Positions 43,321 to 52,622 of a stretch of DNA of 64,000 nt are shown here, in pieces. Where the stretch lies: the NCBI RefSeq assembly GCF_021531255.1, contig NZ_JAFBIO010000001.1:186001-250000 (forward strand). The letters are read 5' to 3'. The position numbers were made by a program, and so were the translations under genes. Each line of letters starts with the position of its first letter. Position 1 is the stretch's first letter. The notes under the pieces were generated by a model. That model was not told where the DNA came from. It did not search any database and was given only the letters and a program-made list of their open reading frames with translations. The stretch is from Allofournierella massiliensis (GTDB lineage Bacteria; Bacillota; Clostridia; Oscillospirales; Ruminococcaceae).

Positions 43321-43806
43321 ATGGAAACGTTGTTGAGCTTGCTGGAAAAGAATGCCCGGCTCAGTACGGCGGAGCTGGGGGCAATGCTGGAGAAAAGCCC
43401 GGAAGAGATTGAGCAGATGATGGAACTGGCCAAGGAGAAGGGCTATCTGCGGGGCTACAGGGCATTGGTGGACTGGGCCCGGGTGAACGGCGGGGCCGAC
43501 CATGTGCAGGCCATGATCGAGCTGAAGGTGAGCCCCAAAAAGAACCGGGGCTTTGACGAGATTGCCAGCACCATCGCAGACTTCGATGAGGTGCAGAATC
43601 TGCTTTTGATGAGCGGCGGCTTTGACCTGATGCTGATCATCGCAGGCAAGAGTTTCCAGGAAGTGGCCCAGTTCGTGGCCATGCGTCTGGCCCCGCTGGA
43701 CGATGTGCTTTCCACCGCCACCCATTTTGTGCTGCGTACCTATAAGAAGGACGGCGCGCTTTATGAGGATGAAGAAGCTGATGAAAGAGAGTGTACAGTG
43801 CAGTGA
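43321..43806 (+). CDS. Lrp/AsnC-family transcriptional regulator
   Basis: 161 residues. N-terminal helix-turn-helix (LLEKNARLSTAELGAMLEKSPEEIEQMMELAKEKGYLRGY) and C-terminal RAM domain (HVQAMIELKVSP...FDEVQNLLLMSGGFDLMLIIAG). It is directly followed by an aminotransferase gene with a one-base TGATG overlap. The same pairing exists in Bacillus subtilis for alaR/alaT, so it likely regulates that gene in response to an amino acid, perhaps alanine (inference). Start ATG 43321 follows GGAAAGGG. Confidence 0.92.
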   Translation: METLLSLLEKNARLSTAELGAMLEKSPEEIEQMMELAKEKGYLRGYRALVDWARVNGGADHVQAMIELKVSPKKNRGFDEIASTIADFDEVQNLLLMSGGFDLMLIIAGKSFQEVAQFVAMRLAPLDDVLSTATHFVLRTYKKDGALYEDEEADERECTVQ

Positions 43807-44978
43807 TGGACTATGAAAAACTCCTTGCGCCTGCCGCTCAGAGTATGCGCCCTTCCGGCATCCGCAAGTTTTTTGACCTGGCTGCCGATATGCCAGACTG
43901 CATCAGCCTGGGCGTAGGCGAGCCTGATTTTAAAACCCCTTGGGCGATCCGGGATGCGGGCATCCGCAGCCTGGAGCGGGGGCATACCCGCTATACTGCC
44001 AACGCCGGTTTGAAGGAGCTGCGGGTGGAGATCTCCCGTTATCTCCAGCGCCGGATGAATCTGGAATATGATCCCCAGGATCAGCTGCTGGTTACGGTGG
44101 GCGGCAGCGAGGCCATTGACCTTTGCATCCGGGCCCTGGTGCAGCCGGGGGATGAGGTGATCATCCCGGAACCCTGCTTTGTCTGCTATGAGCCCATCAC
44201 CGCCCTTACCGGCGGTGTGCCGGTACATCTGGCCACCCGGCCGGAGGACGGCTTCCGCCTTACGGCCGAAAGCCTGAAGCAGGCCATTACCCCCAAAACC
44301 AAGCTGCTGATCCTGCCCTTCCCCAATAACCCCACCGGCGCGGTGATGCGCCGGCAGGATCTGGAAGAGATTGCCCAGGTGCTGCGGGGTACCGATGTGA
44401 TGGTGCTGAGCGATGAGATTTATTCCGAACTCACCTATGGCACCGAACGCCATATCAGCATTGCCACCCTGCCCGGTATGTATGAGCGCACCGTGGTGGT
44501 GAACGGCTTCTCCAAAGCTTACGCCATGACCGGCTGGCGGCTGGGCTATGCGGCCGGGCCGGCCCCGGTGATCCGGATCATGACCAAGATCCATCAGAGC
44601 TGCATCATGAGCGCCCCCACCACCAGCCAGTATGCGGCCATTGTGGCCATGCGGGAATGCGATGATCAGATCGAGATCATGCGCCGGGAATATGACCACC
44701 GCCGTAAGCTGCTGGTAAACAGCTTCAACGAGATGGGCATGAGCTGCTTTGAGCCCCAGGGCGCTTTCTATGTCTTCCCCAGCATCCAGTGCAGCGGCCT
44801 TTCCAGCCAGGAGTTCTGCCAGCGGCTTCTGCAGGAAAAAAGGGTGGCCATCGTGCCGGGCGACGCCTTCGGCGCCTGCGGCGAGGGCCATGCCCGGGTG
44901 AGCTACGCCTATTCGGTGGATCATCTCACCGAGGCGCTGCGGCGCATCCGCGCGTTTTTGGCGGAACTGAAGGGATAA
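43806..44978 (+). CDS. PLP-dependent class I/II aminotransferase
   Basis: 390 residues. PLP lysine in NGFSKAYAMTGWRLGY (Lys237), plus LPFPNNPTGAV and LSDEIYSELTY, the fold-type I signature. The N-terminal block SGIRKFFDLAADMPDCISLGVGEPDF resembles AlaT/MalY-like members. The ATG overlaps the Lrp stop codon (TGATG). An in-frame GTG at 43791 would add five residues. Alanine transaminase is the best guess from the Lrp pairing; substrate not proven. Confidence 0.9.
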   Translation: MDYEKLLAPAAQSMRPSGIRKFFDLAADMPDCISLGVGEPDFKTPWAIRDAGIRSLERGHTRYTANAGLKELRVEISRYLQRRMNLEYDPQDQLLVTVGGSEAIDLCIRALVQPGDEVIIPEPCFVCYEPITALTGGVPVHLATRPEDGFRLTAESLKQAITPKTKLLILPFPNNPTGAVMRRQDLEEIAQVLRGTDVMVLSDEIYSELTYGTERHISIATLPGMYERTVVVNGFSKAYAMTGWRLGYAAGPAPVIRIMTKIHQSCIMSAPTTSQYAAIVAMRECDDQIEIMRREYDHRRKLLVNSFNEMGMSCFEPQGAFYVFPSIQCSGLSSQEFCQRLLQEKRVAIVPGDAFGACGEGHARVSYAYSVDHLTEALRRIRAFLAELKG

Positions 44979-44987
44979 GAGAAACTG

Positions 44988-45024
44988 GGCCTGTGCCACC
45001 CCGGCGGGGGGGGCACAGGCCTTC
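44988..45024 (+). terminator. Weak hairpin after the aminotransferase gene
   Basis: GGCCTGTGCC and GGCACAGGCC form a strong stem, but the tail (TTCTG) is short. It may only attenuate transcription into the next gene. Confidence 0.4.
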
Positions 45025-45046
45025 TGAGAAAAAAGAGGTGGATTTT

Positions 45047-46198
45047 TTGGACAAAACCGTCCTGCTTTGCCGTGCGCAGAGCTACGACCAGGCCCTGGTA
45101 GATCAGCAGGTGGAGTTTCTTTTTGGTCAGCTGGAAGCGGCCCGGGAACTGAACCAGAACAGCCGGGTCCTGCTCAAGCCCAATCTTCTGGCCAAACACC
45201 CGCCCGAAGCGGCAGTTACCACCCACCCGGCGGTGGTCCGGGCGGTGATTCGGGCGCTGAAAAAAAGAGGGGTGACTCATATCACCCTGGCGGATTCCTG
45301 CGGGGGACTTTACAACCCGGCTGTGATGAAAAGCCTGTATAAGGTGAGCGGCCTTTGGCAAGTATGCCAGGAAGAAGGGGTGGAATGCTATACCGAGTGC
45401 CGGTATGGCGCCCGCCCGGCGCCAGAGGGCAGGGTGGTGAAGGAATTCACCCTGATCCAGCCGGTGCTGGATTCGGATTTTATCATCGACCTGGCCAAAT
45501 TCAAGACCCATGTGATGGCCGGCTGCACGGCAGCCACCAAAAACCTTTTTGGCTGCATCCCCGGGCTGCAAAAGGCGGAATGGCATATGCGCTTCCCCGA
45601 CAAGGAGCGGTTCGGGGATATGCTCATCGACCTGCTGGAGATAGTGCGACCCCGAATCTCCCTGGTGGACGGCATCCTGGGCCTGGAAGGGGACGGCCCG
45701 GCCGGCGGTACGCCCCGGCAGATTGGCCTTCTGCTGGCCGGGGAGGACCCTCTCACGGTGGACCTGGCTGTGTGCGGGCTGATGGGGCTGGACCCCATGC
45801 GGGTGCCCTATTTGGCCGCTGCCCAGAGGCGGGACCTCTGCGATCAGAGCCTGGACCCGGCCTTGCTGCGGGGGGACACGGATGCTTTCTGTCCCATCCC
45901 GGGCTTTGCCCTGCCCCAGAGTTATCAGGGGGGCGATACGGACTTTGCCCACCATGTTCCCGGCCTCCTGCAAAAGCCGGTGCAGGCGCTGGAGCGGGTA
46001 CTGGCACCCCACCCGGTGGTGATGGCTTCCCGCTGTATCGGCTGCGGCAAGTGTGCCGAAATCTGCCCCCAGCATACCATCCGGCTGGATAAGAAGGCAA
46101 AGATCCGGCAGGAGAAGTGCATCCGCTGCTTCTGCTGCCATGAGATGTGCCCGGTCAAGGCCATCCAGGTGAAAAAATTCTCGCTGTTCAGGCTGTAA
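45047..46198 (+). CDS. DUF362 protein with C-terminal 2[4Fe-4S] ferredoxin domain
   Basis: 383 residues. DUF362 (residues about 1-290) with SRVLLKPNLLAKHPPE, DLAKFKTHVMAGCTAATKNLFGCIPG and LADSCGGL. A ferredoxin-like tail has two CxxCxxCxxxC clusters (CIGCGKCAEICPQH and CIRCFCCHEMCPVKA). TTG 45047 was chosen because AGAGGTGG lies 5 bases upstream; GTG 45038 falls inside that site. Expected to bind iron-sulfur clusters and carry electrons; partner unknown. ispE starts 13 bases downstream. Confidence 0.92.
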   Translation: MDKTVLLCRAQSYDQALVDQQVEFLFGQLEAARELNQNSRVLLKPNLLAKHPPEAAVTTHPAVVRAVIRALKKRGVTHITLADSCGGLYNPAVMKSLYKVSGLWQVCQEEGVECYTECRYGARPAPEGRVVKEFTLIQPVLDSDFIIDLAKFKTHVMAGCTAATKNLFGCIPGLQKAEWHMRFPDKERFGDMLIDLLEIVRPRISLVDGILGLEGDGPAGGTPRQIGLLLAGEDPLTVDLAVCGLMGLDPMRVPYLAAAQRRDLCDQSLDPALLRGDTDAFCPIPGFALPQSYQGGDTDFAHHVPGLLQKPVQALERVLAPHPVVMASRCIGCGKCAEICPQHTIRLDKKAKIRQEKCIRCFCCHEMCPVKAIQVKKFSLFRL

Positions 46199-46211
46199 AG
46201 GGGAAAGGAAA

Positions 46212-47084
46212 ATGGACAAGGTAACGGTTTTGGCGCCGGCCAAGCTGAATCTCTCGCTGGATATCGTGGGGCTTTTGCCCGGCGGCTACCATGCGCTGGA
46301 TATGGTGATGCAGGCGGTGACCCTGTATGAGAAGATAGAGCTGGAAAAAAGCCGGGAGATCACCCTGGAACTGCCCGGTTCTCCCTTGAAGGCAGACGAA
46401 AAAAATACCGCCTGGCAGGCAGCCCGGCGCTTTTTGGAAGCGGCGGGCATCCGGGGCGGGGCCCGGATCACGGTGCACAAGGCCATCCCGGCCCAGGCAG
46501 GCATGGCCGGGGGCAGTGCCGACGCGGCAGCTGTGCTGGTGGGGCTGAACCGGCTGTACGGCGGCCCGCTTTCCTTCTGCCGGCTGCTGGAGCTGGGAGC
46601 CCAGGTGGGGGCGGACGTCCCCTTTTCCCTGATGGGAGGGACCTGCCGGGTACAGGGCAAGGGGGATATTCTCAAGGCCCTGCCACCCTGCCCGGATTGC
46701 CGCTTCGTGATCGTGATGCCCGAAGAGGGGGTATCCACCCCTGCGGCTTTTGCCCGCTATGACCGGATGCCGGCGGCCTACCACCCGGATGTGGAGGCGC
46801 TGGAAGAGGCTGTGCGGAAAAAAGATCTGTCTGCCCTTTGCGGGGCGGCCGGCAACGCCCTGCAGCCCTGCAGCGGCACCGAGGAGACGGAGCATATCTG
46901 CCGGCGACTCCGGCAGGAGGGGGCGATAACGGCCCTTATGACCGGCAGCGGCGCGGCGGTGTTCGGAATCTTTGCCGATGAGGCCGGGGCCGAACAGGCC
47001 CGCCGGACTCTCCAGGGGGAATACCGTCAGGTATATCTGACAGCGCCGGATACCTTCGGGGCACGGGTCACCGAGGAAGCATAA
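46212..47084 (+). CDS. ispE: 4-diphosphocytidyl-2-C-methyl-D-erythritol kinase
   Basis: 290 residues; phosphorylates CDP-ME in the non-mevalonate (MEP) isoprenoid pathway. GHMP kinase features: APAKLNL near the start, the ATP-binding loop AQAGMAGGSADAAAVLVGLN (about residues 93-112) and a C-terminal TGSGAAVFGIF. GGAAAGGAAA lies before the ATG. Follows the DUF362 gene closely and is probably co-transcribed with the TVP38 gene. Confidence 0.96.
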   Translation: MDKVTVLAPAKLNLSLDIVGLLPGGYHALDMVMQAVTLYEKIELEKSREITLELPGSPLKADEKNTAWQAARRFLEAAGIRGGARITVHKAIPAQAGMAGGSADAAAVLVGLNRLYGGPLSFCRLLELGAQVGADVPFSLMGGTCRVQGKGDILKALPPCPDCRFVIVMPEEGVSTPAAFARYDRMPAAYHPDVEALEEAVRKKDLSALCGAAGNALQPCSGTEETEHICRRLRQEGAITALMTGSGAAVFGIFADEAGAEQARRTLQGEYRQVYLTAPDTFGARVTEEA

Positions 47085-47121
47085 GACCGGAATACCTTCA
47101 TGGCTGCCATGAGGAAAGAAT

Positions 47122-47841
47122 ATGGAAAAGAAAAAAAGAATTCTGCGAATCGCCTTTTCCTGCCTTTTGTTGGCGGGGGTCCTTACCGCCCTGACGGTGC
47201 TGGCCCTGCCCTATGTGCGCCGCCTTTCCGACCCGGAGACCCAGCGGTTTATCCAGAACTGGATCGGGGAGCGGGGCCTTTGGGGAATATTCATCCTGCT
47301 GGGGCTCCAGGTGCTTCAGGTGATCATCGCTTTTATCCCCGGCGAGCCCATGGAACTGCTGGCCGGCGCCCTGTGTGGGGCCCTGGGGGGCACGGTGCTC
47401 TGTCTCACCGGCACGGTGCTGGCCTCTGCCTGCATTTTTGCCCTCTCCCGCCGGTATGGCCGGCGGCTGCTGGCCCTGCTGGGCTTTGGGGAAAAGCAGG
47501 TGGCCCAGTGGAAATGGCTGCAGCGGGATGAACAGAGCGAAAAGGCGGATCTGGTCATTTTCCTGGTTTTCCTGATCCCTGGTACCCCCAAGGATATGCT
47601 TACCTATGTGGTGGGAATGACCCGGGTAAGCCTGAAGCGGTTCCTCTGGCTTTCCACTCTGGCCCGGGTCCCGTCAGTGCTTTCCTCCACCCTCATCGGG
47701 TCCTCGGTGATCCAGGGGGAAGGAGAAACAGCCCTGATCCTGATGCTGGTTACTGGCCTGCTGGGCATACTGGGGATCGAGGCAAGGGAGAAGATCCTGG
47801 CCTTCTGCCGCCGGGTGCGGGAAAAACGAAAGCAAGATTAA
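47122..47841 (+). CDS. TVP38/TMEM64-family (VTT domain) membrane protein
   Basis: 239 residues with about five membrane helices. The VTT/DedA-like core contains FIPGEPMELLAGALCGALGGTVLCLTG and a later IPGTPKDMLTYVVGM, the re-entrant Pro-containing motifs of this family. In other organisms such proteins act in lipid transport or scrambling; the role here is unknown. Start by ATG 47122 with a GAGGAAAG site. Followed by a hairpin that overlaps the next gene's ribosome-binding site. Confidence 0.9.
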   Translation: MEKKKRILRIAFSCLLLAGVLTALTVLALPYVRRLSDPETQRFIQNWIGERGLWGIFILLGLQVLQVIIAFIPGEPMELLAGALCGALGGTVLCLTGTVLASACIFALSRRYGRRLLALLGFGEKQVAQWKWLQRDEQSEKADLVIFLVFLIPGTPKDMLTYVVGMTRVSLKRFLWLSTLARVPSVLSSTLIGSSVIQGEGETALILMLVTGLLGILGIEAREKILAFCRRVREKRKQD

Positions 47842-47922
47842 AGCGCCCTGCCGGCGGCGTACGGCCAAATGATTGGACCGCTTGCCGGAAATTCCGAAAA
47901 GCCGCATAAAAAACAAGAAAAC

Positions 47923-47962
47923 GCCCATCCTTAAAAGGAAAGCTTTTCCTTTTAAGGGGGCG
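47923..47962 (+). promoter_or_regulatory. Hairpin covering the spoIIR ribosome-binding site
   Basis: CCTTAAAAGGAAA, loop GCT, TTTCCTTTTAAGG, extended by CGCCC/GGGCG. The right arm contains AAGGGGGCG, the Shine-Dalgarno sequence of spoIIR. The tail TATTTTG is a poor terminator T-run, so both attenuation and translational masking are possible. Confidence 0.55.
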
Positions 47963-47968
47963 TATTTT

Positions 47969-48640
47969 GTGGGTACATTTTTAAAACGGCTGGCAGGTTC
48001 CCGCCGGGCCAGGCTGGAGATTGCCATGGCGGTGGGGTTGGTGCTGGCCCTCTGGCTGGCCGGCAGCATGAGCCGCTTTGAAACGGTCTGCGGTCAGGTG
48101 CGGGCGGATACCCTGCGGCTGCATGTGGTGGCGGCCTCCGACTCCCTACAGGATCAGTACATCAAGCTGCAGGTGCGGGATGAGCTGGTACAGACGGCGG
48201 GGGAGCTGTTTGCCGGCTGCCAGGGGGTGGAGCAGGCAAAACAGCGGGCCGCGGCCAGTCTGGGCAGGCTGGAACTCACGGCGGCCCAGGCAGCGGCCCG
48301 GGCCGGTTTTGAGGGGCCGGTGCGGGTGTACCTGACCCGGATGTATTTCGAGACCCGGGAATATGAAGAATTCACCCTGCCTGCCGGTTGGTATGACGCG
48401 CTGCGGGTGGAACTGGGGGACCATCAGGGGCGGAACTGGTGGTGCGTACTCTACCCGGCCCTCTGTCTGCCCGGCTGCGAGGCTGAATACAGCCAGCCCG
48501 GGGAGCAGGCCCTGATCGTAGGAGAGTATGAGGTGCGCTTTGCCCTGCTGGAAGCCTGGCAGCGCTTGACCGGCCGGGATGAAAAAGACCCGGCTCCAAA
48601 GGTGCCTACGGCTGTTCCAGACAGCTCAGAAGCGGCGTGA
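47969..48640 (+). CDS. spoIIR: Stage II sporulation protein R
   Basis: 223 residues. An N-terminal membrane segment (AMAVGLVLALWLAG, about residues 20-35) is followed by the SpoIIR domain (TLRLHVVAASDSLQDQYIKLQVRDELV, GRNWWCVLYPALCLP). In sporulators it is exported from the forespore and triggers SpoIIGA processing of pro-sigma-E. GTG 47969 follows AAGGGGGCG by 7 bases; the frame extends to 47873 without a site. No clear sigma-F promoter was found. Its 3' end overlaps the convergent flavodoxin gene by 35 bases. Confidence 0.88.
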   Translation: MGTFLKRLAGSRRARLEIAMAVGLVLALWLAGSMSRFETVCGQVRADTLRLHVVAASDSLQDQYIKLQVRDELVQTAGELFAGCQGVEQAKQRAAASLGRLELTAAQAAARAGFEGPVRVYLTRMYFETREYEEFTLPAGWYDALRVELGDHQGRNWWCVLYPALCLPGCEAEYSQPGEQALIVGEYEVRFALLEAWQRLTGRDEKDPAPKVPTAVPDSSEAA

Positions 48641-49151
48641 GGGTACCCAGGTTTACAAAATCCACCCGGCTGCCGTAGGTATCCAGGATCTGGCGGTCCT
48701 CTTCGGCGAGGGAGCGGGGATCCTTGCGCTTCAGCATCCGGCACAGCGCCGCCATCATCATCCGGTGCAGAGGGCTCAGTTGGCTGTAGTCCAGCCGGCC
48801 CCGCAGGCAGAACAGGTGCAGCCGGTCAAGGGCCTGGGCCCCCAGGGCCTTTTCCAGCCCCCGGCGGACGGCGGCCACCGTTTCGGGCAGGGCCGGGTCG
48901 GCCACGCCGCAGGTGAACAGGACAAACTCTTTTTGAGGGTAATTTTCCATCGCCTGCTTCAGGGTGCGGATACCGGCCACCCCGCCGGCATACAGCCCGC
49001 CGCCGTATACCAGAATCGAGCAGCTTTCCAGCTGCCCGGCGGGCAGTTCCTTGCGGGAATATACCGGGCAGCCCAGGGCCCGGCCAATGGCCTGGGCGTA
49101 CTGGCGGGTGGCGCCATAGCGGGATTCGTATACAATCAGGATCTTTTCCAT
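48606..49151 (-). CDS. Flavodoxin-domain protein
   Basis: 181 residues. The N terminus KILIVYESRYGATRQYAQAIG is a flavodoxin FMN phosphate loop, and VYGGGLYAGG is the second FMN-contact region, as in the Flavodoxin_5/HemG-like group. A redox or electron-carrier role is likely; the partner is unknown. GGGAGG is 6 bases before the ATG. Convergent with spoIIR (35-base overlap). Confidence 0.88.
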   Translation of the reverse strand: MEKILIVYESRYGATRQYAQAIGRALGCPVYSRKELPAGQLESCSILVYGGGLYAGGVAGIRTLKQAMENYPQKEFVLFTCGVADPALPETVAAVRRGLEKALGAQALDRLHLFCLRGRLDYSQLSPLHRMMMAALCRMLKRKDPRSLAEEDRQILDTYGSRVDFVNLGTLTPLLSCLEQP

Positions 49152-49181
49152 TCCTGCCTCCCTGAATCATGATTTATCCGG

Positions 49182-49210
49182 ATTATACCACAGCAGCCAT
49201 TCCTGAAAAA
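49182..49210 (-). promoter_or_regulatory. Promoter for the flavodoxin gene
   Basis: On the minus strand an extended -10, TGGTATAAT; the -35 at the expected spacing (TTTTTC) is poor. Confidence 0.5.
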
Positions 49211-49246
49211 AGAGAAAATTGCCGAGGAAAAACCGCCACCTTTCCT

Positions 49247-49275
49247 TTGAAGTGGAGGGCCGGGGATGGTATACT
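49247..49275 (+). promoter_or_regulatory. SigA-type promoter for addBA
   Basis: TTGAAG, 17 bases, TATACT; 30 bases before addB. Confidence 0.75.
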
Positions 49276-49304
49276 GGTAGCGGTAAAGAAACGGGAGGTG
49301 CGGT

Positions 49305-52300
49305 ATGCTGCAGCTTGTCCTGGGTGTGTCCGGTACGGGCAAATCCACCTATATTTTTGAGGAGATCCGCCGCCGGGCCCGGCAGGGGCAGTACAGCATC
49401 CTGCTGGTGCCTGAGCAGTTCACCTCCTCCACCGAAAGCAGAATCTACCATTGGCTGGGGGACGAGCTGTCCGGCTATGTGGCCAGCTACAGCTTCACCA
49501 GCCTGAGCGAAAAGCTGCTGGGTCTGTACGGCGGGGCGGCCATCCGCACGGTGACCGATGCCACCCGGGTGGTGATGGTGCGCCGGGCCATTGAGGCCCT
49601 GGGGGACGGGGTGCGATATTACACAAAGCACCGGCGCAACCCGGCTTTTCTGCAGCTCTGTGCCGAGACCCTGAATGAACTGAAAAGCGCCGGCCTGACC
49701 GGCCAGCAGCTGGAACAGCTGGCCCGGGCGGCCGGCCAGGAAAAGCTGCTGGAGCTGGCCTCCATCTTTTCCGCCTATGAGGCGGTGCTGGGCAATACCT
49801 CCATGGACCCGGCCGACCGGGTGGAGCTGAGCGCCCGGAAGGCCCAGGAGCACCCGGAATTTTTTGCGGGCAGAGCCGTCTACCTGGACGAATTTGATAC
49901 CTTTGATTCCCCCAAGCAGAAGCTGCTGCGGGCCATCCTGCCGGCAGCCGAATCGGTGACGGTGACCCTGTGCGCCGACGGCGAGGAGGATTGGGAGGCC
50001 GGTCTGGGCCTGTTCAGCGGCGCAAAGCAGGTGGCGGCCCGGCTTCGCCGGCTGGCCCGTTCGGTGGGCTGCCCGGTGGCGGCCACCCAAACCCTGGAAG
50101 AAGATCGCCGCCATGCCCCGGCCCTGGCACGGGCCGCGGCCCTGCTGGCAGGGCAGGAACCGGAGGGCCCAGCGCCCGAGCCGGACGGCTCCATCACCCT
50201 GTACCGGGCATCCGACCGGGCCCAGGAAGTCAAGGCTGCGGCAGCTGCCATCCAGAAGCTGGCCCGTCAGGGGGCAAGCTATCGGGATATGGCGGTGATC
50301 TGCCGCCAGAGCGATGAATACCTGCGGCTGGTGCGCAGCGAGTTCCGCCAGGCCGGCATCCCCTTGTATCAGGATGAGGCTACCACCGCCGAATTCAGCC
50401 CGCCGGCCCTGCTGGCCCGGGCCCTTTTACAGCTGCTGCGGGGCGGCCTGACCAGCGACCGGGTGCTGGCAGCGGCCAAAACCGGCCTGTGCGGCCTCAG
50501 CCAGGCCCAGCTCAGCGCCCTGGAAAACTATGCCTTTACCTGGAAACTGCGGGCGGAGGATTGGCGCGCCCCCTTTACCCGCAATCCCTCCGGCTTCGGC
50601 AGCCGGGAGATGACCCGCAGTGAGTCGGCCCAGCGGGAACTGGCCGAAACCGCCCGTGTCCGCCTGATGGGCCCCATTCAGGAGTTTTTGCGGCAGGCCA
50701 AAGACCAGGACGCCACCCAGCTCACCCGGCTTTTGTACCAGACCATGGATGGTTTTGGCGCAGGGCAGGCAACCTTTGCCCTTTCCCGCCAGCTGGAGGA
50801 GGAAGGCCAGGTGGCCCAGGCCGCCGAGACCCGCCGCCTCTGGAATGTGGTGGTGCAGCTGATGGACCAGATGACCCTGCTTTTGGGCACCGAGAAACTG
50901 GAAGCCGCCGAATATGACGAGCTGCTCACCCTGCTGCTGCGCTCCCAGGAGCTGGAGCATGTGCCCCAGACCCTGGACGCGGTGATATTCACCTCGGCCG
51001 GCAAGATGCGGCTGGACAGCCCTGCCCACTGTTTTGTGCTGGGGCTGGGGGAGGGGGAGTTTCCCCGTACTCCCCAGGAGACCGGCCTGCTCACCCATGC
51101 CGACCGGGAACTGCTCATGGAGCAGACCGCCGGCGCAAAGCCGGAAGAACAGCTGTTTTTGCCGGATCGGTTTGAAAACCGGGTACTGCGGGAAAAAATG
51201 GCTTTTTACAAGGCCCTCACCGCCCCTTCCCGGACCCTCTGGCTCAGCTGGGCCGAGGGTTCGGCGGGCCTGCCCCTTACCAGCGGGCTGGATGTCCTTT
51301 CCCCGGAAAATCTGCCGGCCCCGGAACTGGAAGAGAGCGACCTGGCCCTGACCCCCGCCATGGCCCTGGACCGGCTGGGGGCTCTCTGGGAGGAAGATAC
51401 CCCCCGCCGGGCGGCCCTGTGGCAGGCTCTGCGGGAGCAGGGCGGGGATCTGCCCGGGAAGATGGAACAGATCAGCCGGGGCGAGGAGTATCAGGTGGAG
51501 GACCGGGAAGCCCTGGGCCGGCTGCTGGGGCAGGAGCTGAAGATCTCGGCCAGCCAGCTCAAAACCTTTGCCCAGTGTCCCTTTGCCTATTACATGCAGT
51601 ATGTGCTGCGGGCCAAGCCCCGGCAGAAAGCGGTTCTGGACCCGGCCCAAAGCGGCACGCTGGTCCACTTTGTGCTGGAAAAAGCCCTACAGGAGCCGGA
51701 CTTCCTGGCACTCAACGAGAAAGAGCTGGAAGCGCTGGCCCAGCGGCTTACCCAGCAGTACATGAAGGAAAATCTGTACAGCCCCGACCCCCAGCTTTTG
51801 TATCTGGCCAGCCGTCTGGCCCGCAGTTTCCGGGGGCTTTTGCTGTTCCTGCAGCAGGAGCAGCGCCAGGGCGGGTTTGCCCCGGTGGCCTTTGAGCTGG
51901 AGATCGGCCAGGGGGAGGGCAAGGTGCCGCCCCGCAGCCAGACCCTGCCCGGCGGGGTGACGGTGCAGGCGGTGGGCAAGATCGACCGGGTAGACCTGTA
52001 CCTGCCGCCACAGGAAAACGCCGCTTGGGTGCGGGTGGTGGATTACAAGACCGGCACCCAGACCTTTGCCCTGGAGGACGTGCTCAGCGGGATCGACTGC
52101 CAGATGCTGCTGTATCTGTTTACCCTCACGGCCCAGTGGCACCCGGCGCCGGGGCTCGGCCTGAAGCCGGCCGGGGTGCAGTACCTGCTCACCGACCCGG
52201 CCCCCCAGACCCTCAGCCGGGAAAAAGCCCGGCAGAGCGGCCAGGGCCCCGGGTATACGGTGGACGGGCTGGTCTGTGCCGATCAGGATGTGCAGCGGGC

Positions 52301-52622
52301 CATGGATGCGGAGCTGGCCGGGGAGTATATGCCCACCGGGTACTATAAAAACGGCGAGCCCAAAAAGCCCTGGAAGATCGCCGGCGAGGAGAAACTCCGG
52401 AATATCGAGGAATATCTGGACCGGCTGCTGGCCGGTATGGCCCGGCGGCTCTGCGAGGGGCAGGTGCCGGCCCGGCCCCTGCAGGATGAAAAAGGGGAGA
52501 ACAAGTGCGCCTGGTGCCCCTACCGGCCGGTCTGCGGCCATCTGGACGGGGAGAACGAACGCCCCCGCCCCCAGGGCGAGCATCTGTTTGAAGAGAGCGA
52601 GGAAGTGGTATGGGACAGGTAG
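49305..52622 (+). CDS. addB: ATP-dependent helicase/nuclease AddB
   Basis: 1105 residues; second subunit of the AddAB recombination-repair enzyme that processes double-strand ends. Starts MLQLVLGVSGTGKSTYIFEEI (P-loop); a helicase-like body is followed by a C-terminal PD-(D/E)XK nuclease (GTLVHFVLEK, VVDYKTG). The Fe-S cysteines are seen in FAQCPFAYYMQ and CAWCPYRPVC, giving the four-Cys cluster of AddB. GGAGGTG precedes the ATG. addA starts 12 bases before its end. Confidence 0.96.
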   Translation: MLQLVLGVSGTGKSTYIFEEIRRRARQGQYSILLVPEQFTSSTESRIYHWLGDELSGYVASYSFTSLSEKLLGLYGGAAIRTVTDATRVVMVRRAIEALGDGVRYYTKHRRNPAFLQLCAETLNELKSAGLTGQQLEQLARAAGQEKLLELASIFSAYEAVLGNTSMDPADRVELSARKAQEHPEFFAGRAVYLDEFDTFDSPKQKLLRAILPAAESVTVTLCADGEEDWEAGLGLFSGAKQVAARLRRLARSVGCPVAATQTLEEDRRHAPALARAAALLAGQEPEGPAPEPDGSITLYRASDRAQEVKAAAAAIQKLARQGASYRDMAVICRQSDEYLRLVRSEFRQAGIPLYQDEATTAEFSPPALLARALLQLLRGGLTSDRVLAAAKTGLCGLSQAQLSALENYAFTWKLRAEDWRAPFTRNPSGFGSREMTRSESAQRELAETARVRLMGPIQEFLRQAKDQDATQLTRLLYQTMDGFGAGQATFALSRQLEEEGQVAQAAETRRLWNVVVQLMDQMTLLLGTEKLEAAEYDELLTLLLRSQELEHVPQTLDAVIFTSAGKMRLDSPAHCFVLGLGEGEFPRTPQETGLLTHADRELLMEQTAGAKPEEQLFLPDRFENRVLREKMAFYKALTAPSRTLWLSWAEGSAGLPLTSGLDVLSPENLPAPELEESDLALTPAMALDRLGALWEEDTPRRAALWQALREQGGDLPGKMEQISRGEEYQVEDREALGRLLGQELKISASQLKTFAQCPFAYYMQYVLRAKPRQKAVLDPAQSGTLVHFVLEKALQEPDFLALNEKELEALAQRLTQQYMKENLYSPDPQLLYLASRLARSFRGLLLFLQQEQRQGGFAPVAFELEIGQGEGKVPPRSQTLPGGVTVQAVGKIDRVDLYLPPQENAAWVRVVDYKTGTQTFALEDVLSGIDCQMLLYLFTLTAQWHPAPGLGLKPAGVQYLLTDPAPQTLSREKARQSGQGPGYTVDGLVCADQDVQRAMDAELAGEYMPTGYYKNGEPKKPWKIAGEEKLRNIEEYLDRLLAGMARRLCEGQVPARPLQDEKGENKCAWCPYRPVCGHLDGENERPRPQGEHLFEESEEVVWDR

